Source: Brevinema_A sp051649245 (lineage in GTDB: Bacteria; Spirochaetota; Brevinematia; Brevinematales; Brevinemataceae). From it: DNA of 64,000 nucleotides. The notes beneath the pieces were generated by a model. The model was given only the letters and a program-made list of their open reading frames with translations, made no database searches and had not been told where the DNA came from. This document shows, piece by piece, positions 26,528-34,761 of the stretch. The position numbers and the translations under genes are program-made. The DNA lies in assembly GCA_051649245.1 (NCBI GenBank), contig JBOFGS010000019.1, positions 434,001-498,000 on the forward strand, written 5' to 3'. Position 1 is the stretch's first letter. The number at the start of each line of letters is the position of its first letter.

Positions 26528-28975
26528 ATGGTGTTCTCAATTTTATCAACCGTTGGAGGTTTGATATTGTTACTTATTTCAGAGTTGTTAGGACGACCTA
26601 TGCTAGGCCTCTCTTTTTTAGGAGGAGTTCTTTTTACTATTTTAATCTGTTTTTCAAATTCTTATTTTTCTTCTTTTAAATATATGTTTTCTTCTTTTTT
26701 TGCTAGTAGTATTTTAAAGTATTCACTTGGTATTCGAGGAATTAATAGATTTCGTAAAAAAATATTATCAAGTATTAAAGAACTCCATGACTATCGTATT
26801 TTTATTATTCAAAATAATCAAGTCTTATCTTATCCTGATTACCATAAAATCTATACCAAATCAATGCTTATAGAAATTGATAATATTTTTCATAAAGCAA
26901 TCCATAAACCTTATCTTCTTTCACAAGATCATATTAATTTTACAACACAACATTCTGATTTAATATGCTACGCTTATGCTTATAATCTTCCTTTTTTTAA
27001 TAGTAGGATTTTGATTTTGGCTTATTTTGAATCAAATATCCATCTTATGCTACATCTCCATGAACAAATAAAAACTGCGAATGATTTAGTTGCAATGTTA
27101 TTCTTTTTTTCAGAAGTAAGAGGAGAGAATAATGGACTGATGGATTTACTCAAAGAAGTTGTTTGGCAATCTCCTTATGCATTTGGTATTTGTAATCCAA
27201 AAGGAGAATTGATTGTAGGAAATAATGCTCTCTACCAACTTTTTAAAGGAACAATCCCCAATTTTCTTGAATTAGTTGATCCTGAAGTCTTTATTTTATT
27301 ACTTGATGGTAATAAAATTGGAAAAACATTCCATTTTCAAGGGCAAACGATGCATTTGGAAGCTTTTCCTCTCAATAATAAAAATTTTCTTGTCACAAAA
27401 TGTCTTTTTGTTTTCTATGATATGCAGGTAGAGCATAAAAAAGATCTTCTTGGTGAATCAAATACACTCAAACGTTTTACGTCAGAACACCCTTCTATTG
27501 GTACAGCAATGTTCACCACAGAAGGTAAATTACTCTATTCCAATGAGTCATTTATTAATCAACTTTCCATCATAAAAATTCGTGAAGCAAAACAAAAAAA
27601 TATCTTTGATTTGTTTAAAATTTCTCAAGAAGAATATAGAAACATTGTAACTAATATTTTACAAGGTCAAGAATTCTCCACTAATCTTCTTAGCTTAGAA
27701 AAAGAACAAGAATTTGCTCTCCGATTTAAAGGGTTAGTTTTTGGTGATCAAACAATCTTAGAACTAATTTTAGAAAATTATAATATCTTTTCTGAAAATG
27801 TATCTTTGTTGGATACAGAAACACAGGAATTGTATGAAGAATTACGCACTGCTCGTAGTGTGCAAGAACATATTCTAGCTCTGCCTCCTATTTATCGTCC
27901 TGGGATTTCTGTAGATACCTTCTATTTGCCATCACGGCAATTGAGTGGTGATTTTTATACTATTATTCCTTTTGAAGATGATCAAATGGGTATTTTAATT
28001 GCGGATGTATCAGGTCACGGAGTTTCGGCATCGTTGATTACGGCAGCATTGAAGATATTAATTGAATTTGCTCCTAATGACCCCAAAAATCTCAGTAAAA
28101 TCATTGAATATTTTAATGCATATTTAGCAGATATCTTACCTGAAGGAAGTTTTGTTACATTATTTTATGGGATCATTAATTTTCATGATTATACTCTTAA
28201 ATATATTAATTGTGGGCATCCGTTTCCTGTTGTTGAAGATTTAGAAAAAAATCAAATAATTATTCTTGAAGGAATGGGATTTCCTCTAGGTGGTCTTTTG
28301 AATGTTGCTTTTGATGAACTGATTTATACAATTCAATTGCCCTTAAAATCAAAAATTCTTTTATATACGGATGGCTTGATACAACATTTATCCGGAACAG
28401 TTAAAGAGAGAATTGCTAAAGTCTGTGATGTTATGCAAAAAGACAAAGCAATAAATGATAAAAAAATGCTCGATCTGCTCTATAAACACCTTGTTGCACG
28501 AAATACTCCTGTTCCTGAAGATGATGTAAGTATGATGCTGATTCATTTGGACAAAGATCGTACAAAGAGACACCATTTATCCATTGCTTCGACCTTATTA
28601 GAGGTAGATAAAGTGGTTTTGGAATTAATAAATTATATCCAATTAGAAGTTGTTGCCAGTTCTAGTTTGTTTTGGAAATTAAGAACATGTTTATATGAGG
28701 CATTGCTTAATGCTGTTGCACATGGAAATAAATATAATACTCAAAAAAGAATTGATATTGATTATCGTATTGCAGATGATTTTATTGCGATCCGTATTAA
28801 GGATCAAGGATCTGGTTTTGACACGAAACATATTAATAATCCTTTTGATCCTGAAAACTTATTAAAAGATTTTGGTCGAGGAATTACGATGGTAAAACAT
28901 CTTGCTCACAAGATAAAATTTAATAAAAAAGGTAATGAAATTATTTTATTCTTTATTATAGGACAAGAAGCATGA
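26528..28975 (+). CDS. Membrane protein with SpoIIE phosphatase and RsbW-like HATPase domains
   Basis: I place the start at ATG 26528 (GAGG 5 bp upstream); an in-frame GTG at 26492 has no site. About 815 residues: two or more N-terminal membrane helices (to about 60), a region with PAS-like folds (about 200-420), a PP2C/SpoIIE phosphatase (about 435-660; RQLSGDFYTIIP, ILIADVSGHGVSASLI, LLYTDGLIQHLSG) and a C-terminal HATPase_c domain (about 680-815; LYEALLNAVAHGNKYN, RIKDQGSGFD, DFGRGITMVKHL). It combines the activities of RsbU and RsbW. With the STAS protein upstream it forms a complete partner-switch. rsmH overlaps its end by 4 bp. Confidence 0.9.
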   Translation: MVFSILSTVGGLILLLISELLGRPMLGLSFLGGVLFTILICFSNSYFSSFKYMFSSFFASSILKYSLGIRGINRFRKKILSSIKELHDYRIFIIQNNQVLSYPDYHKIYTKSMLIEIDNIFHKAIHKPYLLSQDHINFTTQHSDLICYAYAYNLPFFNSRILILAYFESNIHLMLHLHEQIKTANDLVAMLFFFSEVRGENNGLMDLLKEVVWQSPYAFGICNPKGELIVGNNALYQLFKGTIPNFLELVDPEVFILLLDGNKIGKTFHFQGQTMHLEAFPLNNKNFLVTKCLFVFYDMQVEHKKDLLGESNTLKRFTSEHPSIGTAMFTTEGKLLYSNESFINQLSIIKIREAKQKNIFDLFKISQEEYRNIVTNILQGQEFSTNLLSLEKEQEFALRFKGLVFGDQTILELILENYNIFSENVSLLDTETQELYEELRTARSVQEHILALPPIYRPGISVDTFYLPSRQLSGDFYTIIPFEDDQMGILIADVSGHGVSASLITAALKILIEFAPNDPKNLSKIIEYFNAYLADILPEGSFVTLFYGIINFHDYTLKYINCGHPFPVVEDLEKNQIIILEGMGFPLGGLLNVAFDELIYTIQLPLKSKILLYTDGLIQHLSGTVKERIAKVCDVMQKDKAINDKKMLDLLYKHLVARNTPVPEDDVSMMLIHLDKDRTKRHHLSIASTLLEVDKVVLELINYIQLEVVASSSLFWKLRTCLYEALLNAVAHGNKYNTQKRIDIDYRIADDFIAIRIKDQGSGFDTKHINNPFDPENLLKDFGRGITMVKHLAHKIKFNKKGNEIILFFIIGQEA

Positions 28976-29829
28976 CCATCTATCACACCCCAATACTAGC
29001 AAATACAATTTTAGAATTTTTAAATATCCAAAAAACAAGTGTTATTGCTGATCTAACCACAGGAGAAGGAGGTCATTCTTCCCTAATGGCTCCTTTAGCA
29101 AAAAAATTAATTTGTTTGGATAGAGATCAAGAAATCTTATCCAAAGCAAAAGAACGTCTTAAAGAATTTGAAAATATAACCTATATTTGTGATACCTATG
29201 ATCATATTGCTTCTGTGAGAGAAAGCTATCAATTACCATTATTTGATGGAGTATTGGTAGATATGGGTGTATCCATGTTTCATTTTAAGGGAGCCGATCG
29301 TGGTTTTTCTTTTAATGATGATACCTTAGATATGCGATTAAGTTTGGATGCTGATTTATCGGCAGATATTGTCGTTAATACTTTTTCTGAAAAGGATTTG
29401 GCTGATATTTTTTATTACTATGGGGAAGAATATCACTCACGAAAATTTGCAAATCTTATTGTTAAAAAGCGTCCCTTTTATTCTGCACAAGAACTTGCAG
29501 AATATCTTGTGCAAACAGTTGGTCGTCATGGTAAAACTCATCCTGCTACTAAAATATTTCAGGGATTACGGATTTTTGTTAACCAAGAGCTTGAAATTGC
29601 CGAAACATTCTTAAAAGAAGTTGTACATCATTTATCTCCTGGAGGAGTTTTATGTATCCTGACGTTTCATTCATTGGAAGATAGGCTGGTTAAGCGTGCT
29701 TTCAAACAATATGAACAAGACAAGCTAGGAACTCTTCCTATTGTAAAACCTATTGTACCTTCTTTTGAAGAGATAAAAACTAATCCAGCTGCACGTAGCG
29801 CTAAACTAAGAGTATTCAAAAGGAATTGA
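28972..29829 (+). CDS. rsmH: 16S rRNA (cytosine-1402-N4)-methyltransferase
   Basis: The 285-residue protein starts YHTPILANTILEFL, has the SAM-binding DLTTGEGGHSSLM and the characteristic DRGFSFNDDTLDMRL and LTFHSLEDRLVKRAF segments of RsmH (MraW). It methylates N4 of C1402 in the decoding centre of 16S rRNA. The ATG overlaps the stop of the phosphatase gene (ATGA). As in many division clusters, an FtsL-like gene follows, here only 2 bp away. Confidence 0.96.
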   Translation: MTIYHTPILANTILEFLNIQKTSVIADLTTGEGGHSSLMAPLAKKLICLDRDQEILSKAKERLKEFENITYICDTYDHIASVRESYQLPLFDGVLVDMGVSMFHFKGADRGFSFNDDTLDMRLSLDADLSADIVVNTFSEKDLADIFYYYGEEYHSRKFANLIVKKRPFYSAQELAEYLVQTVGRHGKTHPATKIFQGLRIFVNQELEIAETFLKEVVHHLSPGGVLCILTFHSLEDRLVKRAFKQYEQDKLGTLPIVKPIVPSFEEIKTNPAARSAKLRVFKRN

Positions 29830-29831
29830 TA

Positions 29832-30080
29832 ATGCATTTAGGAAAATTTTTATTTATATTATTATTGTTTTTAGGGTATGGACTATTATTTACTGATCAA
29901 CGGATGGAATCTCGTGAAAAAAAAATAAAAATCCAACAATTACAGCAAGAGATTGAAACATTGAATGCACGAAAACAAGAGCTTACTTCATTAATTAATA
30001 TAGAACGTGCACGTTTGATTAAAAAATCTCAAGGTATTGGAAAACACTTGTCACCAAAAGATATTATTATCATCGAATAA
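29832..30080 (+). CDS. ftsL: FtsL-like cell-division protein
   Basis: From ATG 29832 (AGGA 7 bp upstream) the product has 82 residues: a membrane helix (LFILLLFLGYGLLFT) and a coiled coil (KIKIQQLQQEIETLNARKQEL), ending in SKDIIIIE-type sequence. Size, topology and position behind rsmH are those of FtsL, which joins FtsB and FtsQ and activates septal peptidoglycan synthesis. Sequence conservation in FtsL is low, so the name rests on architecture and position. Confidence 0.7.
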   Translation: MHLGKFLFILLLFLGYGLLFTDQRMESREKKIKIQQLQQEIETLNARKQELTSLINIERARLIKKSQGIGKHLSPKDIIIIE

Positions 30081-30114
30081 TTGATGATGAAGTATAATTT
30101 AAGAGGTTCATCTT

Positions 30115-31353
30115 ATGAAAAAATATCTGATATTATTTTTTGTGTTATTTTTTCGAATTAGCAGTTATAGTAAATATGTATTTATAAACAGTACGCCTGC
30201 AGATGCTTCCGTGTACTTATTAGAAGATAAGCCTGCATCAACTGAAAAAAAAAATCAAACAAAAAAAATATTAGGGCGTACACCATTAAAATTAGATGTG
30301 GATACAAAACAACTAATTATTGTTGAAAAAACAGGGTACTATCCTGTCACTAACAATATCAAGAACTCTTTAGAGGCACAAAATATTAGTGTTCCTTTAA
30401 TTCCTATTTCTTTTGCCGTTGAATTTCCGAATACAGAGGCACACTTTTGTTTAAATAAAAAATCCGTAGCTTCTTTGGATGGTAGGATGCTTCTTCCTTA
30501 TGGTAATTATAATCTTTCTTTTGACAAAAAAAAGAACTCATTAATTGTTAATTATAAGAGTCCCTCCCTTCCTTATGTTGCTTTTTTTGGAACAATTACA
30601 GCGATATCACTGGTAACGACTATTTTAAGTGCTACTCTTGGTGCTGCGTCTTTTAAAAAATTTCAAAATGCAGGATCACAACAAGAAGCAATAAAATTTA
30701 TAGGAGAAACTGCTACTTGGGATTCAGTTATGTGGGGTAGTATTGGTGTTGGTACAGCTGGATTAATTGGCACAGCAATTTCAGGATATTATGAAGCTAG
30801 AGATAGAAAAAGAATCAAACGATTCAACGATCTTAATAAACCAACAGCTGCCATCAATCCTTTACAAGAATATCAGTCTATTGTACTTTCTGCCTCTACC
30901 ACAGAAACAAATATATTACTGAAAAAAATGTCACAGTTTATTACAAAATACAAAGAAACTGAGCATTTATGGGTAGGTAATATGTATCTAAAGCGTGCTC
31001 AACTATATATTGAATCAGAAAACTATAAAAATGCAATTGATGATCTTCAAAAAATTCTAAAAGATTACCAAACTTTTGAAAACTATGAGATTGCAAATAA
31101 ATTATTAGCAGGTATTTATAAATTGCAAGGAAAATTTAAACGTGCTTTTGAACATTATCAAGAAGCATTAAGTATTGCACATATTTATTCTGTTTCTGAA
31201 CTTAAATTTTTAATGCTTGATAGTTTGTATCTTTCTGCAAAAAATAATCCCAAAGATAAAGCAGAATTTTTAAAACTCTCAAAAGATATAAAAGGTTTAT
31301 CTGCTTCTGAAAAGACATTAGTAAAAGAACGCAGACAAGAATTTATCAAATAA
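30115..31353 (+). CDS. Exported PEGA-domain protein with a two-helix membrane hairpin and TPR repeats
   Basis: The 412-residue protein has a signal peptide (MKKYLILFFVLFFRISSYS), a PEGA domain (about 20-130; YVFINSTPADASVYLLED, ILGRTPLKLDVDTKQLIIVEKTGYYPV), two adjacent hydrophobic helices (about 155-225; FFGTITAISLVTTILSATLG and WGSIGVGTAGLIGTAISGYY) and a C-terminal TPR region (about 280-390; RAQLYIESENYKNAIDDL, LLAGIYKLQGKFKRAFEHY). PEGA domains are surface or envelope beta modules. The same PEGA plus helix-hairpin order recurs in the lipoprotein at 48924-51017. The envelope role is inferred. GAGG precedes the ATG. Confidence 0.78.
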   Translation: MKKYLILFFVLFFRISSYSKYVFINSTPADASVYLLEDKPASTEKKNQTKKILGRTPLKLDVDTKQLIIVEKTGYYPVTNNIKNSLEAQNISVPLIPISFAVEFPNTEAHFCLNKKSVASLDGRMLLPYGNYNLSFDKKKNSLIVNYKSPSLPYVAFFGTITAISLVTTILSATLGAASFKKFQNAGSQQEAIKFIGETATWDSVMWGSIGVGTAGLIGTAISGYYEARDRKRIKRFNDLNKPTAAINPLQEYQSIVLSASTTETNILLKKMSQFITKYKETEHLWVGNMYLKRAQLYIESENYKNAIDDLQKILKDYQTFENYEIANKLLAGIYKLQGKFKRAFEHYQEALSIAHIYSVSELKFLMLDSLYLSAKNNPKDKAEFLKLSKDIKGLSASEKTLVKERRQEFIK

Positions 31354-31406
31354 AATAAACAACAATAGAAAACAATATATTTATTTCAATAAATATATAA
31401 CAAGAA

Positions 31407-31429
31407 ACTCCTCCATAACATGGAGGAGT
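31407..31429 (-). terminator. Hairpin downstream of rpsI
   Basis: ACTCCTCCAT-aac-ATGGAGGAGT, a 10-bp stem with a 3-nt loop. On the minus strand TTTCTTG follows it, a weak T-tract. It lies 7 bp beyond the rpsI stop, and the convergent PEGA gene ends at 31353. Confidence 0.65.
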
Positions 31430-31435
31430 AATAGA

Positions 31436-31831
31436 TTAACGTTTTGAATATTGTTCTCTTTTACGTGATTTACGGAGACCGTATTTTTTACGTTCAACCA
31501 TACGATCATCTCTAGTAAGAAATCCTTTTGATTTTAAGATAGGGCGATATTTATCTTTATCTAGTTCATTTAATGCACGTGCTAATCCATGACGAATAGC
31601 TTCGGCTTGACCATTTACTCCACCACCTTTAACAGTACAATAAACATCAAATTGACCTGCTGTGCCGGTAATCTCGAATACTTCAAAAATTTGACTTCTG
31701 AAGAATTCTGGGAAATAATCAGCGGGATCTTTTTTATTGATGGTGAATTCACCTTTTCCTTTTGGAGCAAGGAATACACGTGCAACGCTAGTCTTACGAC
31801 GTCCGGTTGCGTAGATGCGATTATCTTTCAT
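31436..31831 (-). CDS. rpsI: Ribosomal protein S9
   Basis: The 131 residues begin IYATGRRKTSVARVFL and end KYGLRKSRKREQYSKR, the highly basic tail that reaches the P-site tRNA. Internal VKGGGVNGQAEAIRHGLARAL is the S9 signature. It belongs to the small subunit and follows rplM by 11 bp, the normal order. No irregularities. Confidence 0.98.
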   Translation of the reverse strand: MKDNRIYATGRRKTSVARVFLAPKGKGEFTINKKDPADYFPEFFRSQIFEVFEITGTAGQFDVYCTVKGGGVNGQAEAIRHGLARALNELDKDKYRPILKSKGFLTRDDRMVERKKYGLRKSRKREQYSKR

Positions 31832-31842
31832 GTGGTATCTCC

Positions 31843-32280
31843 TTAAATCTCATGGTGGATAATTAATCCACCGTTTGCATTTTTAAATTCAGAGCCTTCA
31901 ACGATGATAAGTTTTTTGAACATCTGTCTTGCAAGACGATTTTTAGGAAGCATTGCTTTGACAGCTTTTTCAATAGGAAACCAAGGTTTCTTTTGCATCA
32001 TGAGTTTGTGTCCAATTTCTTTAAGTCCACCGATGAATCCTGTGTGGTGTTTATAGGTTTTTGTATTTTCTTTTCTTCCTGTGAGTACAAACTGGTATGC
32101 GTTTATGATCACAACAAAATCACCATCATCAACGTGAGGTGTAAAAGAGGGTTTATGCTTACCTTGTAAAATACGAGCAGCTTCTGCTGCAATACGACCA
32201 AGTGGTTGCCCTTTTGCATCAATAACACGCCATTTACGTGAAATCTCAGGAGCTTTTGTATAGGTGGTTTTTAAGCTCAT
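31843..32280 (-). CDS. rplM: Ribosomal protein L13
   Basis: The 145-residue protein has WRVIDAKGQPLGRIAAEAARIL near the N-terminus and MLPKNRLARQMFKKLIIVEG near the C-terminus, the L13 signatures. L13 is an early-binding large-subunit protein. It is the first gene of the rplM-rpsI operon, with a good promoter (32354-32382) and a 66-nt leader that can fold (32306-32339). AAGGATGATACT precedes the ATG. Confidence 0.98.
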   Translation of the reverse strand: MSLKTTYTKAPEISRKWRVIDAKGQPLGRIAAEAARILQGKHKPSFTPHVDDGDFVVIINAYQFVLTGRKENTKTYKHHTGFIGGLKEIGHKLMMQKKPWFPIEKAVKAMLPKNRLARQMFKKLIIVEGSEFKNANGGLIIHHEI

Positions 32281-32305
32281 AGTATCATCCTTTTTTTATT
32301 TTTAT

Positions 32306-32339
32306 TGAAGATGTTGCAAGGAGGTGCAAGGCATCTTCA
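32306..32339 (-). promoter_or_regulatory. Hairpin in the rplM leader, possible ribosomal-protein autoregulation
   Basis: TGAAGATG (32306-32313) pairs with CATCTTCA (32332-32339), and an inner TTGCA/TGCAA pair closes a small loop. It lies in the predicted leader, between the transcription start near 32347 and the rplM ribosome-binding site. L13 leaders regulate this operon in other bacteria; whether this structure is homologous is unknown. Confidence 0.35.
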
Positions 32340-32353
32340 TTATGGGACTTATT

Positions 32354-32382
32354 ATTATAACAGAATTTTTTTCAAAAATCAA
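32354..32382 (-). promoter_or_regulatory. Promoter of rplM-rpsI
   Basis: On the minus strand TTGATT (32382-32377) and TATAAT (32359-32354) are 17 bp apart, about 75 bp before the rplM start. Confidence 0.7.
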
Positions 32383-32399
32383 GGCGTTATTCTATTTTT

Positions 32400-34589
32400 T
32401 TATATTTTTTTTCTTGATAAAAGCAACGAATTTCCTATGACAGTGAGAGAGCTGAACGTCATGGCAACTTCTGCAACAATAGGATGTAATAATCCTAAAA
32501 ATGCCAATGGAATCGCAATGATATTATAGAAAAATGCCCAAAATAAATTTTGCTTTATTTTTGCAAAAGTATAATTAGCGACTTTAAAACTTGCTAGTAA
32601 TGCAGATAATGACCCCGAAACAAGAACGATATCTCCTGCTGTATTTGCAATATCTGTTCCTGTCCCAATTGCAATACCTACATCTGCAGCTTCTAATGCA
32701 GCGACATCATTAATACCATCTCCAACAAAACAAATTTTATATCCTTGTTCCTTAAGAGAATTGATATTATCGAGTTTTTGTTTTGGAGAAGCTTCATAGA
32801 TCACAGAATTAATATTTAATTGACCTGCAATATTTAATGCTGCATTTTTATGATCACCGGTAATCATCATAATTCGTTTTCCCATTTTTTTGAGTTGTTG
32901 GAGTGTCTCCAAAGCATCTTTCTTGATACTGTCAGAGAATGATAATACTGCTTTACACTCACGTCGTGATAAATCACTCAAAAAAATTAGTGTTTCACCT
33001 TTTTTTAAACTTTCATCAATATATACTTCAAGTTCATTTGGAATACCGATACTTAATTCTTCACTTGCTTTTAGAGAACCACAAAACCATTCAATTCCAT
33101 CGTAACATCCTTCAATTCCCTGCCCAGGGAGGTCTTTGATATGCTCAAAGTGTTTTCCATTGATTTTTTTTTCTTTTGTGTAAGAAACAACAGTTTCAGC
33201 AAGTGGATGATTAGAGGCTTCTTCCAATCCTCGGAGTAGTTCTAATGCTTCTTGTTCTTCAATATTATGTGTTTGTATACTGATTAATTTTGGTTTTCCT
33301 TCTGTAATAGTACCGGTCTTATCAAGAGCAATAATTTGGATAGACTGCAATGCTTGTACTGATGCCCCTTGACGGAGAAGGATTCCTTTTTTAGCTCCTA
33401 AAGATGATCCATTTACAAGAGCCATTGGTGTAGCCAATCCTAGGGCACAAGGACAAGCAATAACTAATACGGCAATACTGGACGAAAGAGCTTCAGCAAG
33501 ACGACTTTCAGGTGTAAATTCAATATTTAAATAATCAAGTAATGCAGGAATAGCATTAGGAAATCCAAACCATAAAGCAAAGCTTAAAAATGATAGAATT
33601 AAAATAATAGGAACAAAAATTCTTGTTATTTTATCAGCTAAAATTTGAATAGGTACTTTGGTGCCTTGTGCTTCTTGAACCAATTTAATCGTTTGGGCTA
33701 AAAAATTATTATTCGTATCACGCTCTACACGGATATGGATAAGACCCGAAATGTTTATTGATGCACCAAAAACATAATCATTAATTCTTTTTTCTACAGG
33801 TAATGATTCTCCAGTGAGAAAGCTTTCATCGATCGAAGTTTGTCCTTTTACAATGATACCATCTGTTGGAATCTTATTACCTGCTTTCACTTGAATAATA
33901 TCTCCAATTTTTAATTCAGAAACAGGAATTGTAGTTATTTCTTTGTTTTTTTCTATTTTTTCAGCTATTTTTGCACCAAAATTAGCCAATGCCGATACCG
34001 ATGCTGAAGCTGTTTTACGAGCAGCACTTTCGATAAATCGACCTGTTAAATTAACGGCAATTAACATAGATGCTGTCATACTGTAATCAGAAATTTTGAG
34101 ACCAATCAACGGTAAGATAGAGCTTATCCAAGCCGTTAAAGCTCCTAAAGCAATTAATACATCCATTCCCAAAATTCTATTTTTTAACGAAGATAAGGCA
34201 CTTTTAAAAATGTCAAGACCACATACAAACAACACAATAAAAGATAGAAATATTTTTAAAAGATCTGAAAAGTAAATACCCGGAAAAAACATATGAAGTC
34301 CTATTAAAATAGTAATGATCCATGCTCCACTCATCCGTGCCAGTTCAATGATATTTTGTTTGGTATCAATTTTATTTTGTGTTAATGAAAATCCAGCTTT
34401 TTCAGCATATCTATTGATTGTATCTACAGATATTTTATGAGGATCAAAGCTGATAATTAAGCTGTTTGAGGCAAAATTAACCACACAAGATTCAATCCCA
34501 CTGACTTTTTCTAAAGCAGATTCTAGTCTTGTTGCACAGGCAGTACAATGCATGCCTTTTACTTGAAAAATATTTGATTGATGCGACAT
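32400..34589 (-). CDS. copA: Copper-exporting P1B-type ATPase
   Basis: The 729-residue pump has one N-terminal heavy-metal domain (C15 and C18 in KGMHCTACATRLE), eight membrane helices, the actuator loop TGESLPVEK, the transmembrane metal motif ACPCALGLATPMA, the phosphorylated Asp in ALDKTGTITEGKPK, an HP motif (SNHPLAE) and the hinge GDGINDVAALEAADVGIAIG. CPC and one CxxC domain mark a Cu(I) exporter (or silver). It moves copper from the cytoplasm outwards at the expense of ATP. It is alone on its strand, with a promoter buried in a 54-bp dyad (34670-34723). cutC, also named for copper, lies elsewhere (51671). Confidence 0.94.
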   Translation of the reverse strand: MSHQSNIFQVKGMHCTACATRLESALEKVSGIESCVVNFASNSLIISFDPHKISVDTINRYAEKAGFSLTQNKIDTKQNIIELARMSGAWIITILIGLHMFFPGIYFSDLLKIFLSFIVLFVCGLDIFKSALSSLKNRILGMDVLIALGALTAWISSILPLIGLKISDYSMTASMLIAVNLTGRFIESAARKTASASVSALANFGAKIAEKIEKNKEITTIPVSELKIGDIIQVKAGNKIPTDGIIVKGQTSIDESFLTGESLPVEKRINDYVFGASINISGLIHIRVERDTNNNFLAQTIKLVQEAQGTKVPIQILADKITRIFVPIILILSFLSFALWFGFPNAIPALLDYLNIEFTPESRLAEALSSSIAVLVIACPCALGLATPMALVNGSSLGAKKGILLRQGASVQALQSIQIIALDKTGTITEGKPKLISIQTHNIEEQEALELLRGLEEASNHPLAETVVSYTKEKKINGKHFEHIKDLPGQGIEGCYDGIEWFCGSLKASEELSIGIPNELEVYIDESLKKGETLIFLSDLSRRECKAVLSFSDSIKKDALETLQQLKKMGKRIMMITGDHKNAALNIAGQLNINSVIYEASPKQKLDNINSLKEQGYKICFVGDGINDVAALEAADVGIAIGTGTDIANTAGDIVLVSGSLSALLASFKVANYTFAKIKQNLFWAFFYNIIAIPLAFLGLLHPIVAEVAMTFSSLTVIGNSLLLSRKKI

Positions 34590-34669
34590 AATAATCTCCT
34601 ATTTTGTATCATTTTTTTATGAAAATACTCAAAACAAAAAATATTTTAGAATTGTTCATATAAGTGACG

Positions 34670-34723
34670 ATAATTGAAATATCTATGTTAATTATAGTAT
34701 CATTAAATAGATATTTCAATTAT
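34670..34723. promoter_or_regulatory. Copper pump promoter inside a long dyad, probable operator
   Basis: The 16 bases at 34670-34685 are the exact inverse of 34708-34723, separated by 22 bp. On the minus strand TTGAAA (34719-34714) lies in the right arm and TATAAT (34696-34691) in the spacer, 17 bp apart, directed at copA. The left arm covers the expected transcription start. Placement over the -35 and +1 fits a repressor site. On the plus strand TTGAAA (34674-34679) with TATCAT (34698-34703) could serve the PAS gene. Confidence 0.6.
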
Positions 34724-34761
34724 ATTTAATATCTGTCATATTCTTATGATGAGGTATCTTG

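Noticed and set aside
32305..32529. Small plus-strand frame overlapping the end of copA
   Set aside because: It lies across the rplM promoter and the end of copA and has no ribosome-binding site.
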